Counted from the stretch's first letter, positions 1 through 12,300 are shown. The stretch is 64,000 bases of DNA from Ascidia mentula (GCA_947561715.1 OX387203.1:7874001-7938000), one strand, 5' to 3'. The notes: generated from the letters alone by a model not told the origin. Numbers and translations are program-made.

Positions 1-294
1 ACGTTAACCACAAAAGCTGTTACAATAGTTCAATAGACGAGCCATTTCGGATAATGTTAGAAAAAACCAGAGCTGTATTACATCCTGATATTTTTTTAAA
101 TTGTACGGTGGCGTTATGTGCATTCCACTTACTAATTTAAAATACAAAAAATAGATGAGTATATTAATTTGTAAGTATCCCTTCTCTGACCACAGTTTGA
201 AAAACAAGCCCATACTCCTGTCAGTAATGCTAATTATGGTTGGTACGATAAAGAAATGCGTAATCTCCACGAAATTCACTCTTTCCGTATACAG

Positions 295-543
295 ATTACA
301 CGACAAGCGGCTGTCACGAGTCTACCATGACGACTAACATACAAATTGTGGATGTACCTTTTGCAACTTGTGCGTCCGAGACACCGCTGTGGGTGAACGT
401 AACCAGCTGCCTTCCATCCAACCACACGTTCACCATGGAAGTATTGACTGTTCACGCTTGGGGTTTTAAGGTTCGCGTGACAGTAGGTGCAACTGTCGAC
501 GAATTACCTCTGCAAGGGCGGATTAAGTGGACGGCACACTACG
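295..543 (+). other. Repeated extracellular domain, copy 1 (single exon)
   Basis: A 249-base exon, phase 1 at both ends, coding for about 83 extracellular residues. It shares a Gly-Cys-His near the start, a Cys before the middle, a Trp-Gly-Phe-Lys motif and an Ile-Lys-Trp motif, and ends in Tyr-Gly at the splice donor. The exon at 1080-1328 has the same length and the same motifs. Several Asn-X-Ser/Thr sites point to N-glycosylation. I do not recognise the fold. Confidence 0.75.
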
Positions 544-3500
544 GTAAGTTTACCTGTACGTAGCAGACAGCTTTAAAAGTAATTAAAAATAACAGGATCT
601 GAGAAAAGGGCGATTAAACCGAGTCAAATCGCTGTGTGATTTGCATTTTTTTAAATTTTGGTTCACAATGCTCGAGGACTAAGTAAACTTATAGGCATGG
701 TGACAAGTGACAAAATATATACGCCTGGTGTAGACACTAAAGTAAAGTTTGCTTATTGTACAAACACAGATATTTTTGCCATAGATGTAGCAACGCCACT
801 ACAATCGTTAACTACAGTTCCAGTGGTAACAACTACAATTCCTCAAACCCTACAAGTGACGACCACTGCGACATACATTGCTACCACTACTGCTGAACCG
901 GTTGAGGAGACCAGCACTACGCAAGCAATTACCACCACAGCAGTTCACCAACCATGTATATAGCAAACATATTTACGCTGACAATACCAAAGAGCTAATT
1001 GTAAAATGTAGTTTTTTGTGTCTTGTAGTATAAAATTCTAATTATAATGTTGTGTTTACAAAATCTAAAAACTCCGCAGATAACGTCACGACCGGGTGCC
1101 ACGTGGTCTGGTCAAACGCATCAAGCTTCAACGTCACAATAGCTTATGACGTTTGTGGAAGCCAGGAGCCCGATATGCTATTGGTCGAGATATTTTCACT
1201 GGCTAGCGTGTCGTTTACATACACGATCCACGTCCTTTGCTCATGGGGATTCAAACTGACCATTGTTCAGGATAGTATTGAACCTGTGGCGAACGTGGAA
1301 TACGAAATCAAGTGGGAGGTCATGTATGGTAAGGCATCAGACCAAAATTCAAATTTGAAAAGTGTTTGTTTTAACAGAATTAAGTGATAACTGACGATGC
1401 CGAATCGTAGGCGAAATATATATAAATTAGAAACAACCAAATGACTTAGGTTTCTCTTATATAACTTGATAAAAATTTAGACACCCAGTCACCCATAAGA
1501 CTGTTGGGAGATACCTATACTTATTCAAAGAGTTTTAACAGAATTGTAATAAGGCTTTATCACACGACATTTTAGTATGTTATTGCACCTAACCAAGTAA
1601 GAAGAATTTGTATGCAAATTCGGTCGATATGTAATCACAGGAGTGTTATTTTAAAGGCTATTTAACTATTTTTATTGTAGGGTTGGTTGAGGACACGACA
1701 GCACTGACCACACTACAAGCAACTACACTAGAAGACACCACAACACGTAGGTTATTTGCATATAATATTGCAACTTATAAGGGGAAAAAATATTTAGTAT
1801 CAGCGAAATGTTATTTCACTTTAGAAAATCTTTTTGCAACAGTTGGAAATATCGGCACAGTTTTCATTGCCTTTAATGATAACAAGCACCGCAGTGTTCA
1901 AAGTGCATAAACGTTAGCTTTGTCTGTTAAAAGCAGAATTAAACTTGACAGCACTGTTTTTTTTTGGTTAATTTTTCTTGTCATATTTTCCACAACCACC
2001 CAGTCCACATCGCATGAAATAAGTAGTGCTTTGACCATAGCGGACAAAACCACTATGTACCTTGAAACAACGACTGACAGGGGCCAGGAAACAACGGCAT
2101 TGGCCGAACAAACTACAAAGCTAGAAGAAACGACTGATTTATTAACCACAGAGCCGCGTATTCAATCCACCGCGCCAAGTAATTCTGAAACAAGCACACC
2201 GATTGTCATGGCAACAACAGAAAGCGTCACTTTAGAGGCAAGCGGAGATTTGGAAACCAGTACTCCGCTAACCACGTTTCACAGTACTCACGTTTTTACA
2301 CAAGATGCCACCACTGTAATGCACAGCACCAACCAACTTGGGACTACAACACAAGAAACGACGAAATTAATGGATATCAGCACGCTTGATTTGCGCACGA
2401 CGGCTGATTTGGAGACGACAACAGTCAGTTTCAGCGGGGATCCAGAAACTACGTCGTTTTTGTTTACAACAGGCCCCGAAACATCCATACAGACTACTAC
2501 TACTGAAACGACAGCAGCTGTCCCTTTAACGACGTTACTCATGCATGAAACAACAACTGATAAATCCACAGCCCCGGATGAAACAACATTGTTAGAGACA
2601 ACTACACCAACAAGTAAACCAGCGACAACTCAGGAACCAGAAGCTACAACAACAGAAATACACACAACTGCACTTTCAGATCTTACAACTAGCTTGAAAG
2701 TAACAACTGACAAATCAACGGCCCTAGATGAAACAACATTGTTAGAAACAACTACACTAACAACTAAACCAGCGACAACGCAGGAACCAGAAGGTACAAC
2801 AACAGAAATACACACAACTGCCCTTTCAGATCTTACAACAAGCTTGAAAGTAACAACTGATAAATCAACGGCCCCAGATGAAACAACATTGTTAGAGACA
2901 ACTACACTAACAACTAAACCAGCAACAACGCAGGAACCCGAAGCTACAACAACAGAATCACACACAACTGCCCTTTCAGATCTTACAACTAGCTTAAAGG
3001 TAACAACTGATAAATCAACGGCCCCAGATGAAACAACATTGTTAGAGACAACTACACTAACAACTAAACCAGCGACAACGCAGGAACCAGAAGGTACAAC
3101 AACAGAAATACACACAACTGCCCTTTCATATCTTACAACTAGCTTAAAGGTAACAACTGATAAATCAACTGCCCCAGATGAAACAACATTGTTAGAGACA
3201 ACTACACTAACAACTAAACCAGCAACAACGCAGGAACCAGAAGCTACAACAACAGAAATACACACAACTGCCCTTTCGGATCCTACAACTAGCTTGAAAG
3301 TAACAACTGATAAATCAACCGCCCCAGATGAAACAACACTGTTAGAGTCAACTACACTCACAACTAAACCAGCAACAACGCAGGAACCAGAAGCTGCAAC
3401 AACTGAAATACACACAACTGCCCTTTCGGATCCTACAACTAGCTTGAAAGTAACAACTGACAAATCAACGGCCCCAGATGAAACAACATTGTTAGAGACA

Positions 3501-6500
3501 ACCACACTAACAACTAAACCAGCGACATCCCAGGAACCCGATGCTACAACAATAGAAACACATACAACTGCACTGTCAGATCTTACCACTGGCTTGAAAG
3601 TAACAACTGATAAATCCACGACCCCACATGAAACAACAACGATAGAGACAACTACACTAACAAGTATACCAATTACAACCCAAGAACCTGATGCTACAAC
3701 AACAGAAACACATACAACTACACTGTCAGATCTTTCCACTAGCTTGAAAGTAACAACTGATAAATCCACAGCCCGAGATGAAACAACATTGTTAGAGACA
3801 ACTACACTAACAACGAAAGAAGCGACAACCCAGGAACCAGAAGCTACAACAACAGAATCACACACAACTGCACTTTCAGATCTTACAACCAGTTTAAAAG
3901 TAACAACTGATAAATCAACGGCCCCAGACGAAACAAGTGTTGAAATCACCACTGCATCAGATACGGACATAGAAAAGGTCACGACAACAAATGCAGAATA
4001 TTCTTCTTCCGCGTCGACAGCTGTGACGTCAACCACTGGCATTCCTAACGCCGCTACCCGAGCCGATACGACTGAAACCAAACAACATTCAACTATAAAT
4101 CCAGGAACAGAAGTGCAAGTAACTACTAGTGACAACAAGAATCCGATTCCTGCATCAACTGCCACAGCAGGTTTGTTTAACTTGTACGTGTATACACTCA
4201 CAATGTGACATACATTTACAACAAAAGTGAGGTTTAAATACACATAGTAAATATGCGTAGAACATGTGTAAATATAATCCACTTGCATAAAAATACCGAT
4301 GATAGCCTAAGAAATACAAATTCCTACAATTCCCACGATTTTGCAATAACCTTGGCAACAGAAATCATTTTAAGAAGTGCAATGATCCCAAAACCAAGCA
4401 CATTTCTCAGTGAGAGATCTAAGTGTCTTACAACTATTTCAAGTTCTACAATGTAATATGTATTTTAATACAAGTGCTGTTGTAACACGTGATAAACTGC
4501 CCTAAACGGTGACTTCCCAGCAGCTATCACTGTCATTGCGCTTAAATTTAAATATTAATCGTTTGACAAACCGACGTTTGTAAATAACCAGAGCCGTATA
4601 CCACTGGATCAAACTAAGCTCATAAGGACCCAGTTCTGTTTTTTTTTTAGAAGAAACCACAACCCAAGAAACGCTGGTCGTTTTGCCGACAAATGGTAAA
4701 TATTGATGATTTATGATTTAAGTTTAACTTCGTTACAAATAGTGGCAATAATTTCCTATTATTTTCAGTTTTCTGCGAAGAAACTGAATTTAACACCTCA
4801 GAATTGGAGCACAAGCTTACTTTTAACAGAACCAGAGTCGACCTTACATCAATTTCATCGGAGACTTGTCAGAACGGTAAAATAAAAGTTCAACCATGTT
4901 TAAAAAATTTAACAGGACGTAGCTGAAATAACTTCGTTGGTTTCTACACATTGTAAAGTAATAAAAGTTACATTTACAATAGTTGTCTCACGCAATGTCT
5001 AATTCAGTCACATTTCACAGGAAGGTCAATAGGTTCGGTCGATTGCGTGAGGGACAAAGATGATCCGAATCTGGCTTTTTTTACACCACCACACGTTTTA
5101 CAATGCACAATCACACTGAGTGACGTCACCCAGTCGGTAAGTGAGAAAATATGTGGTAAAGCAATGGGTTTTTAAATTGCTTAACAAACTTCAAATTTCC
5201 AGCAGCACCTCTCGCGATATTTATGTTGCGCAAACCAGGAAATCGTTCAAATTAAAACAACCGGTAAAAAGTCAAATGAAATTACGCAGGTGGATTCTGA
5301 AAACATTACCACGGAACAGGCCACGGTAGCTGTGGCAAACCTGAAGCTCCTCAGCACTCTGGAAAACAATGTGACCCAGGGAGACATTGAAAACACAACC
5401 AATGCCCTGCTGGACATTGCGCAAAGCGACCCTGAAAGAGTGGAGGTGGGTTGTATAAACCGCACTGTGACATTTTGCGAGTAGTTGCCGATATATCAAA
5501 CTATGACTCATAATACACTGCCTATAAATAAAGCCATATTATGCATCGATTGTCGTGTGTGCTTACGTCAATGCTTTGACGTTGTTAATTACGAAACACC
5601 ACTTGCCTATAAACCCATTGTTTTAAATGACCCGCAAAAGGCAATATCACAATGACAAACCGCGTATTGAATAGAAATACTGACGCCTTAAAATATAATA
5701 AAAAGATTTTTCCAAAATTTTATGTATCAAAAAAAGTCATAGTAAACGTATAAAAATTTGAACACAAGAGAAATTGTTTGAGCTTTTGCAAAAATAGTTT
5801 TCTTTACACTAGGATGTTGCGATCACACATTATTCCGTCATGCCCCTGAACTCATAAACGACGTGTTGTTTCAGATAAGCGTTAATGTTCTCTACGATGT
5901 CCTTACATTAGTCGATGACCTGGACACACATTACAGAAGAATAGACACAACAACGGGCGAAACACAGTAAGTTCACCAGCGTTAAACCCGGCTCTCAATA
6001 CGCAACAAACTAACGGTGGTCATTGTTTACCAAACAGGACGAACGAGCAGACAAAAAACTCGCTCGCAAAAGTTTTAGAAGAGTACATCAACCGAGTGGA
6101 CTTGCCACCACAGGCAGAATCTGTTACACTGGAGTCGAGAACCAAAACCATACAGGTCCCACGTTGCTTTGTTAAATCGTTGAACTCCCAAACGTTCTAT
6201 CGCATTGGTTAAGTTTTATTTTTTACAAGTTTTATATGGCAATTAAAACACAGCAAATTATAGACAGATATTTTTGACAAGGTTTTTCAACAGGGCGTAT
6301 ACTCATATTGATACATTTTGCTATGTTCAGGTCAACGAGCCGAGAAGGGAATCTCCGGAAGAACCATACAACACCCTAACATTTTCTCCAGGTCGTACAG
6401 TTACAGCCCGCAACTTTGTCCCCACTGCAGTCATAGTGATCAGCCTGCCGGGCCTACTCTTGGACGAGGCACAGTCGAGCATTAACTCAGAGACCACAAC

Positions 6501-9500
6501 CACCACTACAACAACCACTACAACTACTACGACAACGACTACTACCACTCCATTGGGAGGTAACCAGCAGACTGCCGCTCGGCCTGGACCAGTACAGACT
6601 GATCCACCTCAAGTTGTGGCAACGAATCCACCTGCTCCAGTTGAACCCGAGCAACCTGTTGTTGCAATAAAGCCAGTTCGCGCGTCGTTCGTGCTGCACA
6701 ATACTGCTGCTCTTTTCCCTGCGGTGGAGACACCTCCCATGGTACGTAGGAATCGATAAGCTCAGTGGTTTACAACTGTGATTTGCCGACACCCAAAGTA
6801 TCCGTAGGACGATTGCAGGGTCATGGATTGCCTTCCCATTAGAATTTACTTAAATTTTGTGCGTTTTTGTTGCTATGTTGAGGTAGTTTGTTCATTTGTT
6901 GGCCACACCCGCTAGTATTTCAAGAAATGTATGCAGTTTGGTACGCAAAAACACCTTTTTTGACACAAAAAGTTGTCCGTAGCTGCAAAAACGTACAATA
7001 ATAAATAAACAGAAAGAGCAAGTTCATGTAATAGACATTATCTACACAAATAACGTACCTTCATAAGTAGGCAACATTTCTCCGTACATTGCAGGTAATT
7101 TCTGCCAGTATACGAGGCTTTAATCCGTTGAGAACCAGCAACGGTCTTGATATTCTCTTCTCCAATACCTCCGACACACAAGGGAATTATCCACTGGGGA
7201 ATGGAAGCTTGCAGGTACGTTTTCCAATCTGAGCAAAATTGTCAAATGTAAAATCGTCACAAGAAAGTAAAAAAGAATACCAGAGGAAGCAAGCTACGTT
7301 AATTTGACCAAATAGTTCTAAGTAGGGCAACATGCTCGTTACGGCATTACTTAAACCATTGTAAGAGCTTCTTCATATCGCGTGATATAGTTGGATGTAA
7401 CTTATGACTGATAAAGTGATACTCAATTTTCCCGCTTTCGTTCCAATGCAGTCTCTGGTTAAACGAACGCAGTGCAGTGTCTACCAACGTAGCGACGGCA
7501 AGTGGGTCCCGAACGGATGTACGCTGATACCAGGGACCTCCCCGCCAAGATGCAAATGTTACCGACTGGCAAGCTTCTCCATGATCGTGGTAAAGTCCGC
7601 TTTTCTTTGAAACGTATTTAATTCTGCTTGAATATGTTACCAAGCTCTATAGAGGCATGGAAATTGTAACAATGGGAAAGTTGACATAAAGCTTTGACAT
7701 TATACTCTTTGGGCCTGGGTATGTGGCCTGTCGAATTAACGTTTCGTAACCTTTAAACGCTCGAGCAGTATTATCCTGAGCAGTGGTCACAGTGGGTGTT
7801 GTTAACAAAGCTGCAGAAAGCAGAATCTCAGATTTTCAAAGTTCTGTAAATATCGGTGCCATACAAAAGTATTATCTTACAGAGTACCAGGATCTTGCCG
7901 TCCGCTTTCATTCTCGGAATCGTAAGCTACATCGGTTGTTCTCTATCGATAATCGGTTTTTGCCTCACCATGCTCATCTACCTCGCTGTGGCGTAAGATA
8001 CATGATTTTTTTTCGACATACATCCGACCTCAAACCGGTTCAAACCAGTTTTTTTACAGGGAGTTGAGGCGACGAGTGACGACAAAATTTTTGATCAACA
8101 TATGCTTGTGTCTTCTCATCGCTAACATAGTGTTTTTGAGTGGAGCATCGCGCGTTGAAGAGGAGATGATCTGCTACACAAGCACTGCGCTGCTCCATTA
8201 CTTTCTGTTAGCCGCTTGGTTCTGGATGACTGCTAATGCTTACAACATGTATAAGGCTTTGGCAAAGGTGTGTGGCAACAAAATATGTTTTGTTATAGGT
8301 GTGTGAAATTTATATTTCAAAATTATTTTTGCCCATTATATATTAGTGTCTAATTTCTAAATTCCTTGGTGGTAGAGCGTTGGGCCTGGTTTGTCCAGGG
8401 TCGTCAGTTCAAACCTCACCGGAGCTTGATTTTTCAAATCTCGCTCCAACTTGCAAGGATAAAGTGGCTGATACAGCTAGGCTGCAATGCCTGGGCTGCG
8501 ATGCCAGTAAACCTAATGATCTCGATATGATAGCTGTGAGTAAAAACCTGCGCATTGGGGCGATCCTGCCATTGCATGAAACTTTATTCAAAAAAATATA
8601 TATATTACTTCTGGTGGTATCAACAAAAACCAACAACCAGCGTACCGAGTACTACATTGCACTCGCATTGCTAAAACACACAAACCAGTGGATATTCCAC
8701 TGATGGTTGCTTTGCTGAACCTGATTTTAATTGCAGGTTACACTGGGCGAGGCGCCTTCCCGTATACCAACAGTGGTTTCGTACGTGGGCCCATTTCTTA
8801 TAGTAGCTGTGAATGCCGGTGTAGCCATATTCTACTTTGATAACCAAAACTCCGTTCCAGGTTCGTAATTTTTTTTCCTGTTTGGGTAAATCTGTGACAA
8901 TATTTTGCAAAAAAAAGGAAAGGCATAATACCTTAATAAATGATTCTGGAAATCATAACCCACTCTGTTGCAACAGTCATTACGATTCCCAAATGTAGTA
9001 TAATTATACCGCAAGCACGGTAACGTTTATACTCCCAAGTTTGTATTGTTTTCCATAGGATCTTGAGGATGCATTTTCTTAAAATTGAAATATATTGCTC
9101 TAAAATACAAAGCTGATTGATTTTAGCTTAAGATAAATGTTACTGTGATTGTTGTATTATACCTCCTTATGACTCTAGGACAAAACTCCCGATGTGAGTA
9201 GATAGTATACATAAAAATGAAGCCTTATTCGCCTGGTTTTGCTCTGGGATAGGTGACATATTCTTCCAATCTGCTTACCGGGCCAGGCACATGTGTTGGT
9301 TGCACGACTACTCTCTGTACTTCGGTTTCTTGCTTCCTGTTGGAGTGCTCGCCATAATGAACGTCGTCTTTTTCGCATTGGTTATGCACAAGTTGACCTG
9401 TCGCAAAAATTTGGTACGTTTACAATAAATGAATTACAGTGACCACATTACCTTGCTAGAAGTTGATTTAATTGTGGACCAATGAGACAGTTTGGTTCTT

Positions 9501-10316
9501 TGATGTAATAACCTATAGCTTCCTAGAATTCCTAAATTTTTGCTAACACGTGGACTTAAATACGTTTCGCGAACAGATACAGTCAACTGCAAAGCAGCGA
9601 AGCAAAAAGGAAGATTTCATGATAGCTGTAATGATGCTAATAATGATGGGCCTCACATGGGTATTCGGTTTTCTAATGCTGGTTGCAGATAACGAGCCGT
9701 ATCAAACGGCTATGGCTTGGTTGTTCACCCTCTTCAACTGCACTCAGGTAAACAGCAGTAAAGTACAGTAGTAATTTAAATACATCCTGTGGTAGGATAT
9801 CTAAAACTATACATCTGTGTGTATAAAAGTCTTCATTAGTAAACATTTTAACACAATGTAAGGACAAAGGGTTAATTCTATTACAAACAATACAACAACA
9901 TCAAATGATAATTAACGATATGTAGGCCTATGACAGCTACAAAAAAAGTTTCATTAGTTTGTGATGATGTTTGGAAAAAAAAATCCAACGCAGTGCTAAC
10001 TCTGCAGCAATCAATGTGTAAGAAAAGGCAGAAACTAACGTCATTTCATTTCATGACAAAATACTCTTTTTTAATACGTTGACCACCGGCGTAACAACGA
10101 TCAATAATATTTCTTATGCTTCAGGGGATATTCATATTTTTGATGAACTGCATCCGCCAAGACCGTGTTCGAAATATGTGGCTACAATCTCTGTTGATTA
10201 CGCTAAAATGCAGGAAATCGGCGATTTCGCGCCAAAACGACTCCTTGCGCACTTCAATCGTTAGCACCAGCATACGATCAACATCGGCAAAAAGTACAAA
10301 GAGGCCATTACATTAA
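295..10316 (+). CDS. Adhesion G-protein-coupled receptor with mucin stalk (5' partial, 20 exons)
   Basis: Cell-surface receptor of the adhesion GPCR family. Proposed exons: 295-543, 785-955, 1080-1328, 1681-1746, 2041-4170, 4651-4695, 4769-4876, 5021-5136, 5203-5445, 5875-5966, 6038-6155, 6331-6741, 7095-7214, 7452-7589, 7883-7992, 8060-8267, 8737-8860, 9253-9413, 9577-9747, 10125-10316. They give about 1739 residues with no start codon, so the gene begins upstream of the window. Order: an 83-residue domain, a Thr-rich piece, a second copy of the domain, a mucin stalk, a GAIN domain (about 4769-7589), a GPS (QCSVY, GKWVPNGC, CKCYRLASFS) and seven membrane helices; helix 1 is coded at 7883-7992 and helix 7 at 9577-10160. 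The tail is about 50 residues. The first seven exons begin and end in phase 1. The 2041 acceptor and 6155 donor are the weakest choices. Family certain; subgroup and ligand unknown. Confidence 0.88.
1080..1328 (+). other. Repeated extracellular domain, copy 2 (single exon)
   Basis: Second copy of the 249-base, phase 1-1 exon, coding for GCH near the start, a CSWGFK motif, an EIKWEVMYG end and several N-glycosylation sites. Each copy is followed by a short Thr-rich exon (785-955 and 1681-1746), so the duplicated unit looks like domain exon plus linker exon. More copies may lie upstream of the window. Confidence 0.75.
2551..3932 (+). repeat. Mucin-type tandem repeat, 150 bp x 9 plus a partial copy
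   Basis: In-frame minisatellite inside the large stalk exon of the adhesion GPCR. The period is exactly 150 bases (50 residues), with unit starts at 2551, 2701, 2851, 3001, 3151, 3301, 3451, 3601 and 3751 and a partial unit from 3901. Each unit has the pattern VTTDKSTAPDETTLLETTT followed by TLTTKPATTQEPEATTTE and a short end. Units three to six are nearly identical and units seven to nine more diverged, as expected of unequal exchange. Dense Thr and Ser with Pro predicts heavy O-glycosylation and an extended stalk. Copy number probably varies between individuals. Confidence 0.93.
6493..6549 (+). repeat. Run of 19 threonine codons inside the GAIN domain
   Basis: Nineteen consecutive Thr codons using all four ACN forms, so the run is kept at protein level and is not a pure trinucleotide slip. 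It opens a Pro/Thr-rich stretch of about 55 residues (to roughly 6690), which interrupts the GAIN domain between a strand ending ISLPGLLL and the next, containing VRASFVLHNTAALFP. Confidence 0.9.
8365..8600 (+). mobile_element. tRNA-derived SINE in an intron of the GPCR
   Basis: A tRNA-like head lies in the intron between the exons coding helices 2-3 and helix 4. An A-box-like GGTGGTAGAGCGTTGGG sits near 8370-8386 and a B-box-like GTCAGTTCAAACC near 8403-8415, at tRNA-like spacing. About 180 bases of non-tRNA body follow. It does not fold as a full tRNA, since there is no matching acceptor stem. The 3' end is uncertain and I found no clear target duplication. Confidence 0.6.
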
Positions 10317-10560
10317 AAACCTCATGCTGAAACCTGTTTATGTTTGAATACATTGCGTAAAATTGCCGCATGCACTTCAACATGTTTTAGTGTATTAAAT
10401 AGCAGATGGGCTTTAAAACTGCATTCGGCATGATCTGTTAACAAAGCTTTTTGTCGCGATGAGCAAGCAAAAAATGGCTGCCAGCTTGTTGCACAATTGT
10501 ATATAAGCCATGTCTGGTTTGATTATTTTTTGTCTACTTTTTGCGTCACCTCATTAACAC

Positions 10561-10566
10561 AATAAA
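10561..10566 (+). terminator. Poly(A) signal of the adhesion GPCR
   Basis: AATAAA 245 bases after the receptor stop codon, followed by an A-rich stretch. It is the first canonical signal downstream of the stop. Confidence 0.6.
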
Positions 10567-11394
10567 ATTTAAAAAAAAATGAAAACTAACTTGTGGGTTA
10601 TTTAATTGTGCAAAGTTTCCGAAAAAGAGCAGCGCCAAGGTTTGTTATTACTTTATTCGCACCAAAAGTATCTGTACTCGAACTGTACTCTGACCTATGA
10701 AAGAAACCTGACCTATGAAATTACAACAGACTTTTAAAAACTGACCACATTACCATGCCGTCAAGGTAGCCTACACACATATACAGTACCATTGATGAAA
10801 GTGATACTGACTCGGGGCTATTATTTAGTGAAACCACATGTCTTTTTGGTTCTTTCCATAATACAAACAAAGTTTCTGGGTATGCTATATATTCCTTTTT
10901 TTTAAAGGCAAAACATTTATTCATTGCAGCATTCGAAAATCCCATGAGACCGAAACAAAAATTCGAAAATATACCTGCAAACAACATACGAGAAATATTA
11001 ATTTTAGGGTTATTTTCTTACATTTAAAGAAACTAATTTTCATGATAAAAAGTGGCGAATTTTTCGTCATATATATCAACATTACTCACAGGTCATGACA
11101 TGCCGTTGTACCTTCTACGGAAAAATAATATCCTTGACTGCACTTTACAGCAGTGGTGCAGCACTTTGTTGCTGAATTTTAGTGTTTTTTTACATTTTGC
11201 AAACCAGAGTCATAGAAATGTTTTCTATGGTCTTTATTGCAAGTGAATATAATGTTGAATACTGCTGCTGTAACGATTTTTTGTCAATAAAGGTTAATTG
11301 CAGGTTAAATTAAGTTCACAGCTTAGTGCTTTGTTGCAAGCATATGTTCGGTATCGTTCTACATCTTTTCCAACCTTATGCTATTTAAACAACC
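10567..11394. other. Intergenic region upstream of the FAR1/ZSWIM3-like gene
   Basis: No coding exon seen. It holds a short direct repeat (CTGACCTATGAAA, twice near 10688-10720), an AATAAA at about 11285 and a splice-acceptor-like TTAATTGCAG near 11294-11303. That acceptor could serve cis- or trans-splicing onto the 11395 gene. Confidence 0.4.
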
Positions 11395-12300
11395 ATGGGT
11401 GAAAAGATGGATCTTGTCGACATGGAAGAGGACATCACAGGGACAGAATTTAAGGACTTTGATGATTTTGAAAAATGGCTAAAAATGTATGAGGTGATGT
11501 CATTTTGCAAGTTTTACAAAGCTGACAGCCGGTCTGTTGAGAGAGCCAATAAAGTCATTGCAAAAGGCCAAGTAAAATACCCAGACTCCTTTAAATATGC
11601 ATATATCAAGTATAGGTGCAAGCACGCTGGCGTGTATAAATCAAAGTCCAGTGGCATTCGCAAAAAGACCAAGACCTACAGACTTGATTGTCCTGTCAAT
11701 ATATTCCTAAAAGCTGATCGTTGGAAGGAAAGGCTGTATGTATTCTCATGCAACCTACATCACAACCATCCAGTTTCACAGTCTATATACAATATGTACT
11801 CACTCCCAAAGATAAAAAAGTACCAAATACCAGGGCTTTTGGAAAGTGTCACAATGCCACTGGTTCATGATGAAACTCAAAACAACACACATCAAGACTC
11901 GAACAAAAAGAGACAAATATCTGTCCAAAAACGTCGTGGAAGACCAGCGAAACTTCCACGTACAGAATTAAAAGGAGACTATATGTTTGGTGATATGGCT
12001 GACCATGGTTTAAGCAGCGATGATAATGATGATTCCGAACAATTGAGTGTAATAATAGAGGGTGACTACCCTCTACACACTTGGAATGCTAAAGTAGAAT
12101 ATACCCATGATGAAGATGATGATGACACTGTGTTCTGTTTAAACCTCATTCCCAAACTTAATGCACTCCCTGAGAGTAGAAAACAAGAGGTAAAAATGCA
12201 AGTCATGGAACTAATGGCCACGGCTGACATGCCTGAAATTGAAGATCAGCCAAAGGATGTAGTAGTTATAACTGAAGAAACTGAAGTAACTGAAGTATAA
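11395..12300 (+). CDS. Putative DNA-binding protein: FAR1/ZSWIM3-like domain, AT-hook, BESS-like end
   Basis: Intronless 301-residue protein, probably nuclear. Residues 15-135 resemble the N-terminal zinc-binding domain of FAR1, ZSWIM3 and MULE transposase relatives: FEKWLKMYE, then KYRCKH with Cys75 and His77, DCP with Cys99, and NLHHNHPVS with His123 and His125 as likely ligands. An AT-hook (KRRGRPAKLP, residues 179-188) follows. The middle is acidic (runs of Asp near 208-213 and 239-244). The end, FCLNLIPKLNALPESRKQEV (248-267), looks like the BESS protein-interaction motif. The first ATG (TTTAAACAACCATGG) has a fair context. No transposase catalytic domain remains, so it may be a domesticated MULE-type domain. 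Domain calls are by eye. The importin-13 gene starts 238 bp downstream on the same strand. Confidence 0.8.
   Translation: MGEKMDLVDMEEDITGTEFKDFDDFEKWLKMYEVMSFCKFYKADSRSVERANKVIAKGQVKYPDSFKYAYIKYRCKHAGVYKSKSSGIRKKTKTYRLDCPVNIFLKADRWKERLYVFSCNLHHNHPVSQSIYNMYSLPKIKKYQIPGLLESVTMPLVHDETQNNTHQDSNKKRQISVQKRRGRPAKLPRTELKGDYMFGDMADHGLSSDDNDDSEQLSVIIEGDYPLHTWNAKVEYTHDEDDDDTVFCLNLIPKLNALPESRKQEVKMQVMELMATADMPEIEDQPKDVVVITEETEVTEV

Noticed and set aside
2551-3932. Regularly spaced repeats resembling a CRISPR array
   Set aside because: The repeats are contiguous 150-bp coding units with no spacers, in eukaryotic DNA.
2630-4288. 552-residue Val/Ser-rich open frame on the minus strand
   Set aside because: It is the antisense of the mucin repeat: ACN Thr codons read backwards as Val, and the 150-bp repeat lacks stops in that frame. 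No independent signals.
6156-6207. Extension of the GPCR exon to a donor at 6207
   Set aside because: It leaves phase 1, which no nearby acceptor fits; ending at 6155 joins in frame to 6331 and matches the GAIN pattern.
6327-6548. Minus-strand frame with a run of Val
   Set aside because: Antisense of the Thr run in the GPCR.
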